Assembly (NCBI RefSeq): GCF_000764305.2
Contig: NW_025946912.1
Span: 1-64,000 of the forward strand
Direction: 5' to 3'
Origin: Hyalella azteca
Taxonomy: Eukaryota > Arthropoda > Malacostraca > Amphipoda > Hyalellidae
DNA: 64,000 nucleotides
The position numbers were made by a program, and so were the translations under genes. Numbering within the stretch: position 1 is the stretch's first letter; each line of letters opens with the position of its first letter. Under the pieces are notes generated by a model, which saw only the letters and a list, made by a program, of their open reading frames with translations, was not told the origin of the DNA and did no database searches. This document shows, one piece after another, positions 37,083 to 50,500 of the stretch.

Positions 37083-37336
37083 ATAAATGTTTGTAAAGAT
37101 AGCATAAATGGCCAGATTCTGCAAAAAATTCAATTAATTAAATTTCTTAAAGTAATCAGGCTAACTAATAAGGTGACAACTAAGCTAGGTACCTGATTCA
37201 ATACACGAGTATTTCTAAAATTCTAATGAAATGTTCAACTTAGACTAGTTGGCATATGGCAAATAAATTGCCTAACTATTACTGTAATAGCCTAAATTGG
37301 ATATAAAAAATTGTAGTCTAGTTAGGAAAACATCTA

Positions 37337-38068
37337 CTGTCAAACGGGGTACCTTATACGGGAAGATTGTGAGAGTTTTTTGTTAAGAACTTCTTACCAT
37401 GAAACATTTCATAAACAAGTTTGGGCTCATCGAGTCATCATACCTAAAGGTCTTTGCAAGGGCTAGCATATGAAATTGATGAAAAAATTCCATATGCTAT
37501 TGGTAAGGTGCCAGATATGAATATCTTCTGTGATTTTTACTTGTACTTGTTTTACCTTTATTGACATGATTACCATATCCATACATACATCATACATGTG
37601 CCATATGTGTGAGAATTTATGTTGCCATTTTATCATCTGTTTTGGATTGAGGTACAAAAATTCCATCAACAAAGTTATAAAATCAACACCAATTCTTTTT
37701 AATAGAGCAAATATTTCTTTTACTACAGACCTTGAGTCCTTGACAGAAGTAAACATTTTTTCAGGGATTTTTTAGAGCTGGTAAAAGTATGGTTTCTTAA
37801 CTTCCTCTATGTTCATGCTAGCTTGCTAGGTACATAACATACCTAATACTACTACTAGTAACATTATCATAGGTAGTGTAGATAGGAAAAATGTTGAAAA
37901 GTATGCTATTTTTTTTTTAAATTGCAATATTTCAAAAATTCAACTATGTTTGCTGCTAAAACCTGCTATAACAATCTTATGCCGTGGCAGAGGACAGTTC
38001 CGATTTAACCTGCCCATCCCTTATTACAACGTGCCCGGCTGCCCGCTGGGTCGCTTGATGCCTGATGG
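37337..38068. mobile_element. Family B TIR element, shortened copy
   Basis: The left end CTGTCAAACGGGGTACCTTA follows TA and shares ACCATGAAACATTTCATAAAC and downstream blocks with the copies at 4721-6023 and 7237-8544. The interior is shortened to about 0.73 kb and the right end has decayed (TGATGG before TA). It lies about 250 bases upstream of the HAX1 start codon, so it bounds the HAX1 promoter region. Confidence 0.6.
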
Positions 38069-38070
38069 TA

Positions 38071-39905
38071 CCTACCTTAGCATACCTATAACCTAGAGGC
38101 TAGGTACATGATACAACTTTACACTAAGAAGTTCATAGATAGATATAATCATTTTTATCTCAGGTGAAGGGTTATTAAAATACCCTCTAAGGCTTTAATG
38201 CGTATCACAGTACTTTCATACGTTTCTGAAGGTCCAGATTCCAGAATGGAGCATCCTTTCAGGTTTCAGCCACCAGCCGAAAGCAATAGTTCAATGCTGA
38301 TTGCGTCATAGCCAGTAAGCTGGATGTAAATGTAACCCTGTCCGCTGGGGCGGTAATGTAATATGATCGTACGTTCAGAGTGGAGGCCAATATGCAGGAT
38401 CCAAGGGAACACATGATAATATTTATAATAGTAGAAGGAGTGGATCCGCAATGACTTTATTGACTCAGGATGTCATATTTTAATATTAAGGCTCAAAAAT
38501 GCAATGCAGGGAAAACAGTAACAATAAACTAAAAACCCGAATCTTCCTCAAACTTCAACTCAAATCTTTTTACCCTAAACTGTTGATTCATTTGCACTTA
38601 TTTTTCTATTTTCACAAATAATTTCTCCTTCCCAACATTGTTTTTACTGCTTTTTCAACATAAATGAAACAATAAATGATCCAAATACACACAAAGAGGG
38701 GAAAAATGATCAGAGAGGAATCAAAATTTTTTATTGTGATTTTGAATCTTTGCCATTATCATGGGGTTGTAAATGAACAAATTTGCGTTGTACTGTCAAT
38801 GACCTAGCTTACACACGGCCTGCAGAACTCGACGCCCTCAAATGTTAACAATGAAGAAGCACATTTTATCGTTTTCAAGCGATACACGGAAAGAATGACG
38901 CTTCATAGTACAATAAAATTTTATAAGCAATAAAGCTAATAATATTGTTGAACTAATATTAATTCGTACATGGCATACAGCATGTTTCTAATTAAAGTTA
39001 AATCACATCATTAAAGTGGCGAGCCTTCTGTGGTTGACTGTCAATGAAATGTGGATAAAACGACCGGTAGACTTTAATATACTTTAAAAAAATATCGTAA
39101 TTTCATCGCCATAAATCCGGATAGATTGAAAAGCAATGCACTTGTAGCAACACGAGACTAACATTAAATAATTGGCACTGTGACTTTGACATGTTCTACT
39201 GTCAATTACACAAGTCGCCACTGAGCAGCTACAGCGCTTAACTCGTCGCTTTTCCATAAAAAAACGTATAATACTGCTGCGATTTGTAGGGCTCCAGTGC
39301 CACCTACTAACTAAAAAAATTTTTGTTCGCGCTAGAAAGCTGTGCTCAGTTTTAGCTTTCCGTCTGTTAATCGTTTATTTTGAAGGCCGGACATGAGCTA
39401 TGACGAAGTTAGTAGCATTGACGGATAATCGGTATTTAATATTAGCAACTAAATAAATTATAGCTTTAAACCTATCTAGTACTGTACAATTATAAAATCT
39501 AAGAAAAGAAATTATTATTGATAGAACGCTGCAAATTTTTTGCTTATCTTCGTCTAACAGTCGAAATTCCAATAAACTTCCTTGAAGTGTACAATATCTC
39601 TAGCATATTGTTCAAATGATTGAATCAAATGCACTTCATGAACACGTGCACATGCGCAATTTAAATTCGCGAGAAACAACCACCGAACATTATTGTAGTT
39701 AACCACAGATAAGCGTTGTGACGTATATTTTCACGGTATTTATTAAATGACAAGTGATGTGAACGTTTAGATAAGTTAATTTTCAACTATTCAACATGAG
39801 CATAAAACAAGCAAATCCCTTCACTGCCATAAGGCAATTTTTTCACATAAATAGGGCCTGGAACATGGAATAACACAGATACGAGTCCAAACATCGATGT
39901 GAAAT
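38071..39905. other. Intergenic, nothing recognised
   Basis: AT-rich sequence upstream of HAX1 and downstream of the SLC22 gene. No supported ORF, RNA gene or repeat. Confidence 0.5.
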
Positions 39906-39906
39906 A

Positions 39907-40507
39907 CAGTGGGGGGAAATAAATATTCGTACACTTGAAAAAATCGTATTTTAATGTATGTAAGTACACAAACTTAACAGGAAAAGTGATTTAAATTACG
40001 CTGTCACGGGTCTTGAAGCGTCCAATGAACGAAGCAACTGTACTAAAAGGAACATTCAAGTGGCTAGCAATCTTCCTATAACTTTCTCCTTCCTTCCAAC
40101 GCGATAGAATTAATTGTTTTTAGGAACTTGTTAGTTCTTTACCTTTAGCCATTTTTGAGACCTTCTTGTACTACGGGCAGTTGCAGAATGATCTGGTAGT
40201 TGCAAAATACGTTAACTCTGGTTGCTGATTACATTACTGGAACGTGCTACATGTTTCTAGTACATTCTGGAATGTTCTGGTGTGAAATATTAGTCAAAAG
40301 TTGTTTTGTACGAATACATTTTTGACCCGAAGAAGTTAACATGTTGCATTAATTTTTGTTGCATTGAGATTTAATTTCTATTGATGCTATTTTTGAATAC
40401 AATGCGCCTCTATACATAATATAAATCACTTCTCCTGTTAAGTTTGTGTACTTACATACATTAAAATACGATTTTTCAAGTGTACGAATATTTATTTCCC
40501 CCCACTG
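39907..40507 (-). mobile_element. Deleted Tc1-like transposon, about 601 bp
   Basis: Inverted termini of about 85 bp begin CAGTGGGGGGAAATAAATAT and are flanked by TA on both sides (39905-39906, 40508-40509), as in Tc1/mariner elements. On the minus strand the remnant about 40130-40010 can be read as the helix-turn-helix head of a Tc1 transposase (for example GESYRKIASHLNVPFSTVA). The catalytic part is absent, so this is an internally deleted, inactive copy. Confidence 0.88.
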
Positions 40508-40509
40508 TA

Positions 40510-41330
40510 TAGAGTCATTATTATATTTGAAAGATAAAATCACAAGAAATATAATGAAAGACTACATCGCAATCATTCATCATACAAAGATGAAGCAATT
40601 TCAGGTACAGCGACGCATACGAGTTAATTATTTCAGACTACTGTTTAAGCAACACAATCATACACATACTGAATTTCTCTTAAATACTGTCGTTAAATAT
40701 TATTTTCATAAATTATATTAATAATAAATAACTGTAGTTATAAAAATCTTGTCATCATTTGAATAACACGATACAAGTTATAAAATTCTCCATGAAAAGA
40801 CAAAGATGAAGTTTCAAACTTGGAGAAATTAGTGGATATTGAAAGTCATGTTCATATTATAGTGATGTCGGCACTGAAGAATAGGCCTGATGTGGCCTAT
40901 CGCCGAATCTTGTACATTTCGTGAATTGTTCATAGAAGATCTGAATACAAGTCCTTTGACCGGATCTAACACAAGTTGAAAAAATTTATCCAGTCTTTTA
41001 AGGCCACATAATTAAGCTTACCAACGGCAGTCATATGGTTTTTAGTCCATGCAGATATTGTTTATAGTTGGAATGTAGATGTATTGCTGAACTTACAACT
41101 CGCAATTATATAAAGTTATTGTAACTCTAGCAGCTAACTGAGTTAAAAGAGAATGTCATTTTAATATTTTAGAATTTAACTGCAAGCTGGTTAAGGAACT
41201 GATAAGTCTGTTTCGGAATTCTGCAAAAACTAATGTCTTTTACTTGATTTCAGGATTTACTGATAGATACTACGAATATTAAGCACGTAATGAACAGAAT
41301 AATCAGTGATCAACATATGGAAAGCTGAGC
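40510..41330. other. 3' flank of the SLC22 gene
   Basis: Non-coding. A short match to the SINE tail seen at 47845-48090 occurs around 40865-40910 (AGGCC..GGCCTATCGCCG). No clear polyadenylation signal was assigned. Confidence 0.4.
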
Positions 41331-41334
41331 CCTT

Positions 41335-41585
41335 ATCGCTCTGAACTGCTGCCAGTTACAGAGCAGCGTCGGTCAGCTCTAAGCACCGCGTCGGCAGAGT
41401 ATCGTCAGTCAGCAGTGAGCCCCAAGCAGCGTCATTCATAACTGAGCCACGGGTAGGCGAGGCATCGTCAGTCAGCACTGAGTCCAGGTCAACAGAGCAG
41501 CGTCATTAAGAATTGAGTCCCACGATGACAGAGCAGCGTCAGTCAGCACGTCAGTCAGCACTGAGCACAGGGTTGGCGTAGCCCT
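41335..41585. repeat. Degenerate minisatellite at the 3' end of the SLC22 gene
   Basis: About seven imperfect units of 30-45 bp on the theme CAGAGCAGCGTCAGTCAGCACTGAG. The last coding codons and the TGA stop of the transporter (41553-41551) lie inside the array, so the C-terminal residues VLSAD are encoded by a repeat unit. Confidence 0.8.
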
Positions 41586-44500
41586 CAGCGCTGTTCCTCC
41601 TGACGGCGTCGCCAGCCTCGTGTTGAGCGTCGCTGACGCGCGGGCCGCCGAGCTGCCAGAACTTCCGGCCTCTGACCAATGCAACTTATTTTAATGATTT
41701 ATTCTAAATTAAAAATTGAAAATTAATCCGTCACATGAAGATAAAAATAAGTAAAAATATTCTGCGACTCGGATCGAATTTATTTATTGCATGCTTTTAG
41801 TACGACCTTCGGACTTTGATAAATATCCTAGTTAGCCCGACGTTGCATGGACTTTATAATTCATGGTTTCAAACCCTCAACTCACTGCTCGCATCTTACT
41901 ATTCACAGCCACTTCGTCGATTTTGACCAGAACTGTCACAGGAAGTTTGGATCGAACCGGCAACTCACTGCTCTGAACTGTAACCACAGCGCCACCCTTC
42001 CCTAACTGATACTTTTCAAATGAGCAATAATCAATTTCAGCTCAATGGACCAAACATGCTCGGAAGACAGCGTGTGAATGCAATATTTAACAAAATGATA
42101 TAGACAAAGAAAATTTGCTCTACATCGCCCTCCACTTCATTAATAACATTCACCCAGAAAAATAAATAGGTCACACTGTCCAAATAATGATACATTTTTT
42201 GGGCCTAGCACAGATACACCTTTTAGCCGCGCCAGACTGGGCACGAGAATCCGGACACCGACAGAAAAGTGCGTCGCTATTAGGACTTTAACTCATTTTC
42301 TCAGAGTGTTACAAGGTCGGACAGTAAGGAAATTGTCTTTTCTTAACGTAATCTAAGTTAAAATATCAATATCAAACATGGTTATAGATACAATATGAAC
42401 ACATTAATAAGCTCCACTAAGAAAATAACTCACTTGTAAGAGAAATATTTGCTGTCGGTGAGATGTGTTTCAGCCTCCAGCAGGTTCTGAGGCACAGGCG
42501 CGTTCAGCGTCTCCGGCAGGAAGCTGGACAGGACGCAGCCTGTCAGCCCCAGCAGCATCAGGATGATGAAGGGAAGGCCGTACCATTCCTTGGCCTGCAT
42601 ACAGTAATGCTTACCAAGTCGAAATTTCAATGTTTATGGTAATTCTGTTATGTCATTATATATGCAAAATACCGTTTAATAACAGATAAGCCATATTTCT
42701 TGATGAGGTGTAAATTTTATATAATCATTATGTTGGCAGGGCGATGCGACGCAGAATTTTAATATATTCAAATTTAAATAAATTCAACGACAAACAATGA
42801 TTTGCTAAACGTTATAAATTACTAAATCTTAAGAAATTTGAACAATATTCATCCAGACGTCAATGATATAAAAGTGTGTTGTAATGGGAAAGAGTCTCGC
42901 CGCAAGTCATGTGACAGAATAAAATATCTCCAGTCAATGGCTCGACAGTGCGTGACCTGAATGCGTCTTATGATGATAACTAAAAGCCAAGTAAAAGCCG
43001 TGCACACAAAAGCCGTGCACACAAAATCCGTACACACTATTTCTAAACACCTAGGCAGGCAAAAGCATTGAACTTACTATAAGTCTAAATTAATGAAGTG
43101 AGGCAATCAAGCTTAGACTGGTCTTTAGCCATAGAGCTCTGCGGTCTCACATCTACGGAACTTGATTGAGGCGGATGGTGCACAAGCAAGTCATCATAAA
43201 GCGGATACGAAGAATAAGAAACTCACGCTATAAGCAATGTATGGCGATGCAGTGCCGATGCTCGAGGCGAACATGGAGGCAAGGCCCATGCCAGTGCCGC
43301 AGTGCGAGGTGGGGTACAGCTCACCGATGAGCAGGTACACCACAAGGAAACTCATCGTGATGAAGAACTTGCTCATCGTCAGCAGCATGATGCTCGCCCA
43401 CACAGGGCTGTGTTCTGCCATAGGCAAACTAAAATATAAATTGCATGATAGGGAAATGTTTTCGGGGAGGCCAATGTTAAAGCGGACGTGGCAGTAATTT
43501 TCCCAGGCTTAGAATTGTACTTCGTTAACTGGCTACTGAAAATCCAGATAATTATGAGGTCTACTGCGCTCCGAAGCTATGAAGAAATTTCTCTCAAGCA
43601 TGACGTATCGGGCTAAGTTTTCCATCGTACAATTGTAGAATCAGTATAAAATGTAATAAAATTAATTTATAGATAAGATTTTGATAGTGAATCTTAAAAA
43701 AAAGAATTTATACGGATACTAACACAAGTCAATTCCTAAAAGCAGCCGGCGCTGTTGAACGGCGTTGTGTTTGAAGCGTGGAAAGGGAATTGTGAGCAGT
43801 CAAAACTGAACTCTGTCTTCTGAACAAGAACTTATAAAACCAGATATTTCCAATTTCTACATCAATTGATTCTAAAATCGATGACATAGTTTGCAAAGAA
43901 GGTTTTTACGAGGTCTAGTCTCATGGAGGTCTAGTCTCATGGAGGAATATTTCGCCATCAAGATCAACTATCAATATTTCACCATTGAGACGAACTATCA
44001 CTACTTCTCAATACTTCATCATAGATGAACTATCACTATTTTATCATCGAGAAGAAATATTGACAGCGTCTCACCAGTGAAGATAGTGGCGGCCGCGCAG
44101 CAGGCGGCCAGCAAGAAGCAGAGGCTCTGGCTGAGGCGGCGGCCGAGGCTGAGGGACGCCCACCAGCCCGCGGCGTTCGCTGGCATCTCCGTGACGCCGA
44201 TCAGGAAGAAGTTCATGAACAGGTTGCCGTTCAGGTTGGAGGTGTTGTACGCCAGTCCGTAGAAAAATATGTTGTTCAAGACGCTGTAGAAATTAATGCA
44301 CATTTTAATGAGCCAGTGAGACTTGTTTTTAATAGTTGGGGTATCCACTAATGACTGATTGGTGATCTCCAGGAATGAATAATGAATACGGAATGGCACG
44401 TATGTGCAATAATAATACCGGAGGCCGAAATTTGCACCCAACCAGTCTATTTGCGGCCATTAAAAAACAAGACGGGCGGCCACCGCTTAAAAATTGACCG

Positions 44501-47500
44501 GACTGCAATAATGGCCTCGTTCAAACGCTCATACGCGTTCGGGCTGGTCAAATTCTCAACGGCCAGTTGTGGCCGTTAGTACTGGGTTGCAAAGCTGGCC
44601 TCATGTAAACGCGCACTTTTTCTTGGCTCAGCAAAATAGATAGACTGTAAATGTTGCAGAATTTATTCATTTCTACAACTATGACACTTTTGACAGACGA
44701 AGAAGGTAGTACGACTAAACGGTCATTTGTATTTTAATCGAAAAAAACACCACAGCTACATACCTGTTTTAGTATCTTAAGCAGAAAGACACAAAACACT
44801 CACTGGATCAAACAATTATTTTTATTACTGAAGCAGTAACTACTAAGCTAGTGCTGCAATACTACTGCTAAAACTGTGCAGTGACTCCCACCAGTGAAGA
44901 GGATATAGATACCAGTCTCATAACTCCCACAAATTAGTATTTAGTAAAGCTAGGCTGCATTAGCAAGCACGACTTACTAGCAGAACGTCAGTAGGATGGT
45001 GCGTCTCCTCAGGACGGGCGTCTGCAGGAGCTGGTAGGCGCCGTGGTTCGGCATTCGCTTTTTCGATATTTCTGCACACCGAAGCAAACACATTCCGTTA
45101 TTCTCGTTCTAGAATTAATTTAGAACATGGCCGATAGGTACGAGTTTCACGAATTAAATTCAAAAAGTGCCAATAGCTCCCATAATAAATAACTTTCATA
45201 ACAATAGCATAACGATAAAAGCAATGAGCAAGCATCTCAGTTTCAGAAGCAATATGATAAAGACTAAAGATAAATTCTCGAGTAATATTAGAAATAAGCA
45301 ATGAATGTAAAGGAGGACCTGAGAGCTGATCATGCAGCTTGGGCGGCACGTCGCGGCCGTTGACACGCGCTACACGCGCCAGCAACGCGTGCGCCTCGTC
45401 CACGCGCCCACGCGTCAGCAGCCAGCGTGGCGACTCGGGGATAAGGCTGATAGTGAAAGTAGAAATAAATTGTAAAATTATTCAATGAGTGATATTCACC
45501 TTTTAAAGGTTAGAACCACAGCACCCATGTAAGAATCAATTTAGTACAGTTTGTGGTGAATGACTTCATAGCAGAAGTAGGTGCTGATTTTTTCACAGTG
45601 GAAAGAGTGGAATAAGTTCAACGGAAGAGCGTTTTTTTATAATTTCTCAAGATCATTTCCGAATAAAAAGAGGGAAATTAGTAAAAACTATGTACGTGAT
45701 AACATACATAGTCCCTATTTGCATTTTAAAACCAGAATGTCATAGGCCCATAAAATCGCTTGAAATCAAACTTGAAACTCAATGCAAACACAGTTCATCC
45801 AGAACATTACGATAGACTTATTCGACAATTAGCACCGCCATACTGAAAAAAGCCTCCCAATATATGTGAGGGAAATAAGCTCCTTCGGAAATAATGTCGC
45901 ATCTACTGTATCATGTATGTAATATACAGTCCTGGGGAGGATATGACGATATGAGTGCCTAGTGACGATATGAGTGCCTAGTGACGATATGAGTGCCTAG
46001 TGACGATATGAGTGCCTAGTGACNACGATATAAGTGCCTAGTGACGATATGAGTGCCTAGTGACGATATTAGTGGCTAGTGACGATATGAGTGCCTAGTG
46101 ACGATATTAGTGCCTAGTGACGATATTAGTGGCTAGTGACGATATGAGTGCCTAGTCAAGATATAAGTGGCTAGTGACGATATGAGTGCCTAGTGACGAT
46201 ATGAGTGGCTATATGAGTAGCTCACAGCGCGGCAGGGAGGTAGAGCAGGAAGGGCGTGCTGATGATGATGCTGAGGATGCGGTGGCTGCGGCTGAGCCAG
46301 GCGAGCAGCGCCAGGACGCACGTGCCCGCCGACCAGAACATGTAACTGATGGACGTCACACGCGACCTCCACGTGCTCGACACCAGCTCGTACGCTGCAA
46401 TATCGAGCAAATATTGTAATTATCTTCTTTATTTGGCAAGATTCACCAATAGAGAACCGTTTGTGCAGCTTCAACATCTCGCCAAAACGGTGCCAGTTTA
46501 CTGCAACTACGTATTTATTAGCATGTAGAGGATGAATACTGTATTCACTCTGCAGTCTGTCCTGATGACACTGTGAACGATAAACTTCGTTCACTATTAG
46601 CCGTGTTCATTTTATCTCGTGTGCATACCGAAAGCCACATCTAGCGTAGCCGCCTTGGTAACATTTATGTCGGACCTTACTTGGGCGGTAGCGACGTAGT
46701 GCAAGGTCAGGTCTGAGCGGCTGTGAGTCAGGTAGTCAGTCGTGTCCCGCCAGCCCTACAGTGGGGCATACCTGTTCTCATCTCACTCCGCTCTGTCGAC
46801 TCTCAGCTATTCCTTACTCTAACGCTGGAGTCGTGGCTGAGCCGTGGAAGATTAAGTAAACTGCTCCTCAATAATGTACCTGATGTCACTCTAGTTTAAT
46901 TTTAACCGTGCCAGTTTTTTAAACTGTGCTTTGCTGAAATATAACTACGTTGTATCCGTGTTACCGAAGTTGTAATGAACATCCCAGTGCAATAAAGTGC
47001 AATTGAACTTTGTACAAGATAGTTACCGACGTTTGGCCGTAAGGGCTCTGATCATTCTGAAAGTTTAATAGTTGCAGCCGGCGTCCGGTGACGACACAAG
47101 CATGCAAACTACAACTTGAAGCATGTCCAATAAGAATGCGCGATCTTAATCTATAAATCATGTAAGATTAACCGTTCAGTAACGTTTATTTCATTATGCA
47201 AATCAAACTTCACAGCGTGAACAATATCGCTTTCTTAGCATCGCAACAGATACAACCGGAAGCAGTCCTTTAACAGAGGATTAATAAACACGTGAATAGT
47301 AGAAGTCGGGACCGACTAGTTATTTTCTTCAAAAGTTTTAATTCATAAGTATTAAAGTATTAATTTAAGTATTGAAGTACTAATTCTGACCACAAGTAGT
47401 CGAGATCGGAGGCTCTCCAACCATTTTTTGCACTTAAAATTCATAATGATGAATCCATTACTCCATCTTCTAGCATAACCTCTGAATCATTAGACTGCGA

Positions 47501-50500
47501 CTAAATAATTTTTCTGCAGATTCTGACCGAGTATGAGGGAAATCTCAAGGATGGGCGGGAAGGAGGTGTTGGCGAGGAACTGAGTGGTCATAAGCAGCCA
47601 CTCTGACGTCACGTACACGCGCACGATGCCCATCACGCCGAAGATCGCGGCGCTCACCAGGAACATGAGACGGCGACCGAACCTAAGAAATGTTGCACAT
47701 AACAGGCGTGGGCTAAAACCTTGATCGTAGTAATATTAGATTTTACTTAAATCTGAACAACTGAAATAAAGAGGGTCTAAGTAAAAATGGAATTCTTTTA
47801 ACCAAAGCCTATTTATGAGCAGACGAGTATCAATATCAATTTTTGATAATAATAATAATAATAGCGGTTTCAGCGTTTATTAGGCCGTAGGCCTGTCGCC
47901 GATTCTTAACATCGCAGAACATTCACAGCATTTTGAGGTCTCGAACTCGCAACTCACTGCTACAATTCTGCTGTGCTTAACCGCCCGGCCTCCTCGCCGA
48001 TTCTGACCAGAAACTGGCGTATAGAGCTGGGATCGAACCCGCGCCTCTCTGCGCCAATCTTGGTACTCTGAACTTTAACCACTGGGCCACCCAGTGGTTA
48101 AAGCAACTAAAGATGCAACTAAACAGTGACATTGTGAGTGAAAACCGAACTAACCTAAATCTGTTAGTCCTAAAACTAACCTAAATCTAAATCAATATAA
48201 ACTACTTACTTTAAGCAATGAACAATGGCATGAGTATGCAAACTAGGCGACCACCTAGAGCCACAACAGTAACATTAGATAGTAAGAAAACGAATTTATT
48301 TGGTGGCAGAGTTACCAAAGTAATTGGCGCTAACTATATTGAAAACTAAAAGAAATTTTCTCAGAAATTAATGTTCAAATAGGAAGGTCAGCTATGCAAC
48401 TCTGGCGGCATACATAACGAAGTTGAAATCCTATCGGGACGGGCTTCGAACAATCGAAGATGCAGGTAGAAAATTAGCTGCAGAGCTGTAAATAGACGAT
48501 TAAGAAATTAAATAGATGATGAAGATACGAAGCGATATCTTTTAGGAACATGATAAAAAGTTAAAAATCAAGTTTTTTCATTCGTTTCTACTTAGATTAT
48601 GTATTCGTTCCTTCATTGAAGAGTTGGAGGAGCTTCGTATTAGCACACACAGGGAAAGTTTCAGCCGATAGTATTAGCGGCAAGTACCTTTTTACTTCGA
48701 ATATCGGGCTAGTTTTTTTTTAATTTTTTAGCATAATTTTCAATAATTTTGATAATTAAAAATAAAAATTAATAATTTTTATTATAAATTTTAACCCCAT
48801 ATTCGGAGCAGAAAATACTTGTCGCTACCACCCATAGTTTTGGTCTTTTGGAAACCTATAAGTGGGCCGAGAATAATTCAACATAATTGGTGGAAAGAGT
48901 TGACGAGACATTGAAACGACTCTTAAAGTGAAGCTAAATAAAACAAGTTCAAACAAAGCAGGTGAGTCGATTACATTATAAACACATATGGCAGCGCCAC
49001 AAGACTTACAGGTCGGAGAGCGGGTTGAGGAAAAGAGTCCCGACGACATTGCCGGCCAGTCCCACTGACTGCCACATGGCGACTTTAGCGCTGTTGTCGC
49101 ACACCCAATCTTGCCGGGTAGTGAGAGTCTCGTCGAAGTTGTCTTTGGAGTATAGATATCCCATTTGGCAAGCTAGGCAGCGAGAAAATAGGGATAGATT
49201 ATTAACATTGACAACAACCAAATCATTAGTTCAGTCTCACTCAATCGATTGAGATCACGCTTTTGAAATTTAAGAAAGCGATTACGGATATAGTAACACT
49301 CATTAGCCCTTGATATCATGAGGCCCCATGCCCCCAGCTCACAAACATTAGTAAAAACAGTCAATAAACGCCAAACTCGATTTTTGCTCAAAAAACTGCG
49401 AGAGGATTGTCATTTTCTTAAGCGTATATAATTTAGTTGAAATAACTGGTTTATATTAGGCCACCTAAAATGATCTCATAAATTCAGCGAAAACTGGTAC
49501 GTAAATAATAGAGAGCTACAAACAAATGTTCAAAGTAGTTAATATGAATACGAATGAGAACAAAGGAACACAAAAACAGTGTACCTATACATCACGGAAT
49601 TACACCGCTCTACAGGACTGGCAGGTGATATCGAGTAATGATACAGGAAGTTATACATTTGCAACCAGCGTACACACTTCAGTACTTACGAACTATAGGC
49701 GTGGAGTTGTCAGGGTACAATATCCAGTCACTGATGTTGCTGATGTTGTACTGAGTGCACTGGGAAAAACTGCCATCTTCCTTTCTGAAAATGGATAATT
49801 CAGGTAAAAATCAGCTATGTTGAAAGATACTAAGCATGATGCCTGTCGTGTGATATGTATTGCTTATCAACAATATTGTAATATTTGCCTGAGAAAGTAT
49901 GCTCAGTATTACACAGATGCCCTCGACGCGACATCAAGTTAAGGGTACATTCACAAGATTTTGTTTAAAAGCAAGATGAATATTAAAGTTGGCAAAACTC
50001 ATTTCACCAACAGCAAAGAATTAGCTGACAAATTATCACACGATGTTCAACAGAAAAGAATTTATCAGTTCAATCAACTTTCTTGGTAGCATCGCCCAAA
50101 CTTCTAAGCTAATTATTTCTGCGACCCATAATAGACAGTGTCGCTTCAAAGGTTCGCCTTCGCGCTTAAAATGTCAGCCAACTTTCGTTTGACCCGCACC
50201 ATGTAATGGCGCTGTTCTGGAGACCATGTAATTACTCTGCCCAACACTGAATTACGTCATTGAAGCCTGTAGCATTTTTACTAGGTCACTGCAATTAATT
50301 GATGCCATGGGTGTGGAAGACGAAAACAAAAATAATACGACGAAAACAAAAATAATACGACGAAAACAATAGTGTGCCCGGTGGCCGTATAGGTATTGTT
50401 AGGAAGCCTGCAAACTCGTACTGCATTTTCATCACCTCATCACAATGAAAACATGCCTACAAGATAAAATGAGTTCTTTTTCGAACAATGCATGAAGCAT

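Noticed and set aside
42430..42432. TGA directly after SYK as the SLC22 stop codon
   Set aside because: A strong donor GTGAGT overlaps it and a phase-matched exon at 41671-41551 supplies a family-like C-terminus (GRKFWQL).
43415..43427. TTTTAG acceptor for SLC22 exon 10
   Set aside because: It breaks the phase with exon 9; the next AG (GGCAG, exon from 43414) restores frame and family sequence.
44430..44610. Small foldback around GCGGCCATT and TGGCCGTTAG
   Set aside because: Inverted similarity is short and imperfect, with no clear target duplication; not strong enough to call an element.
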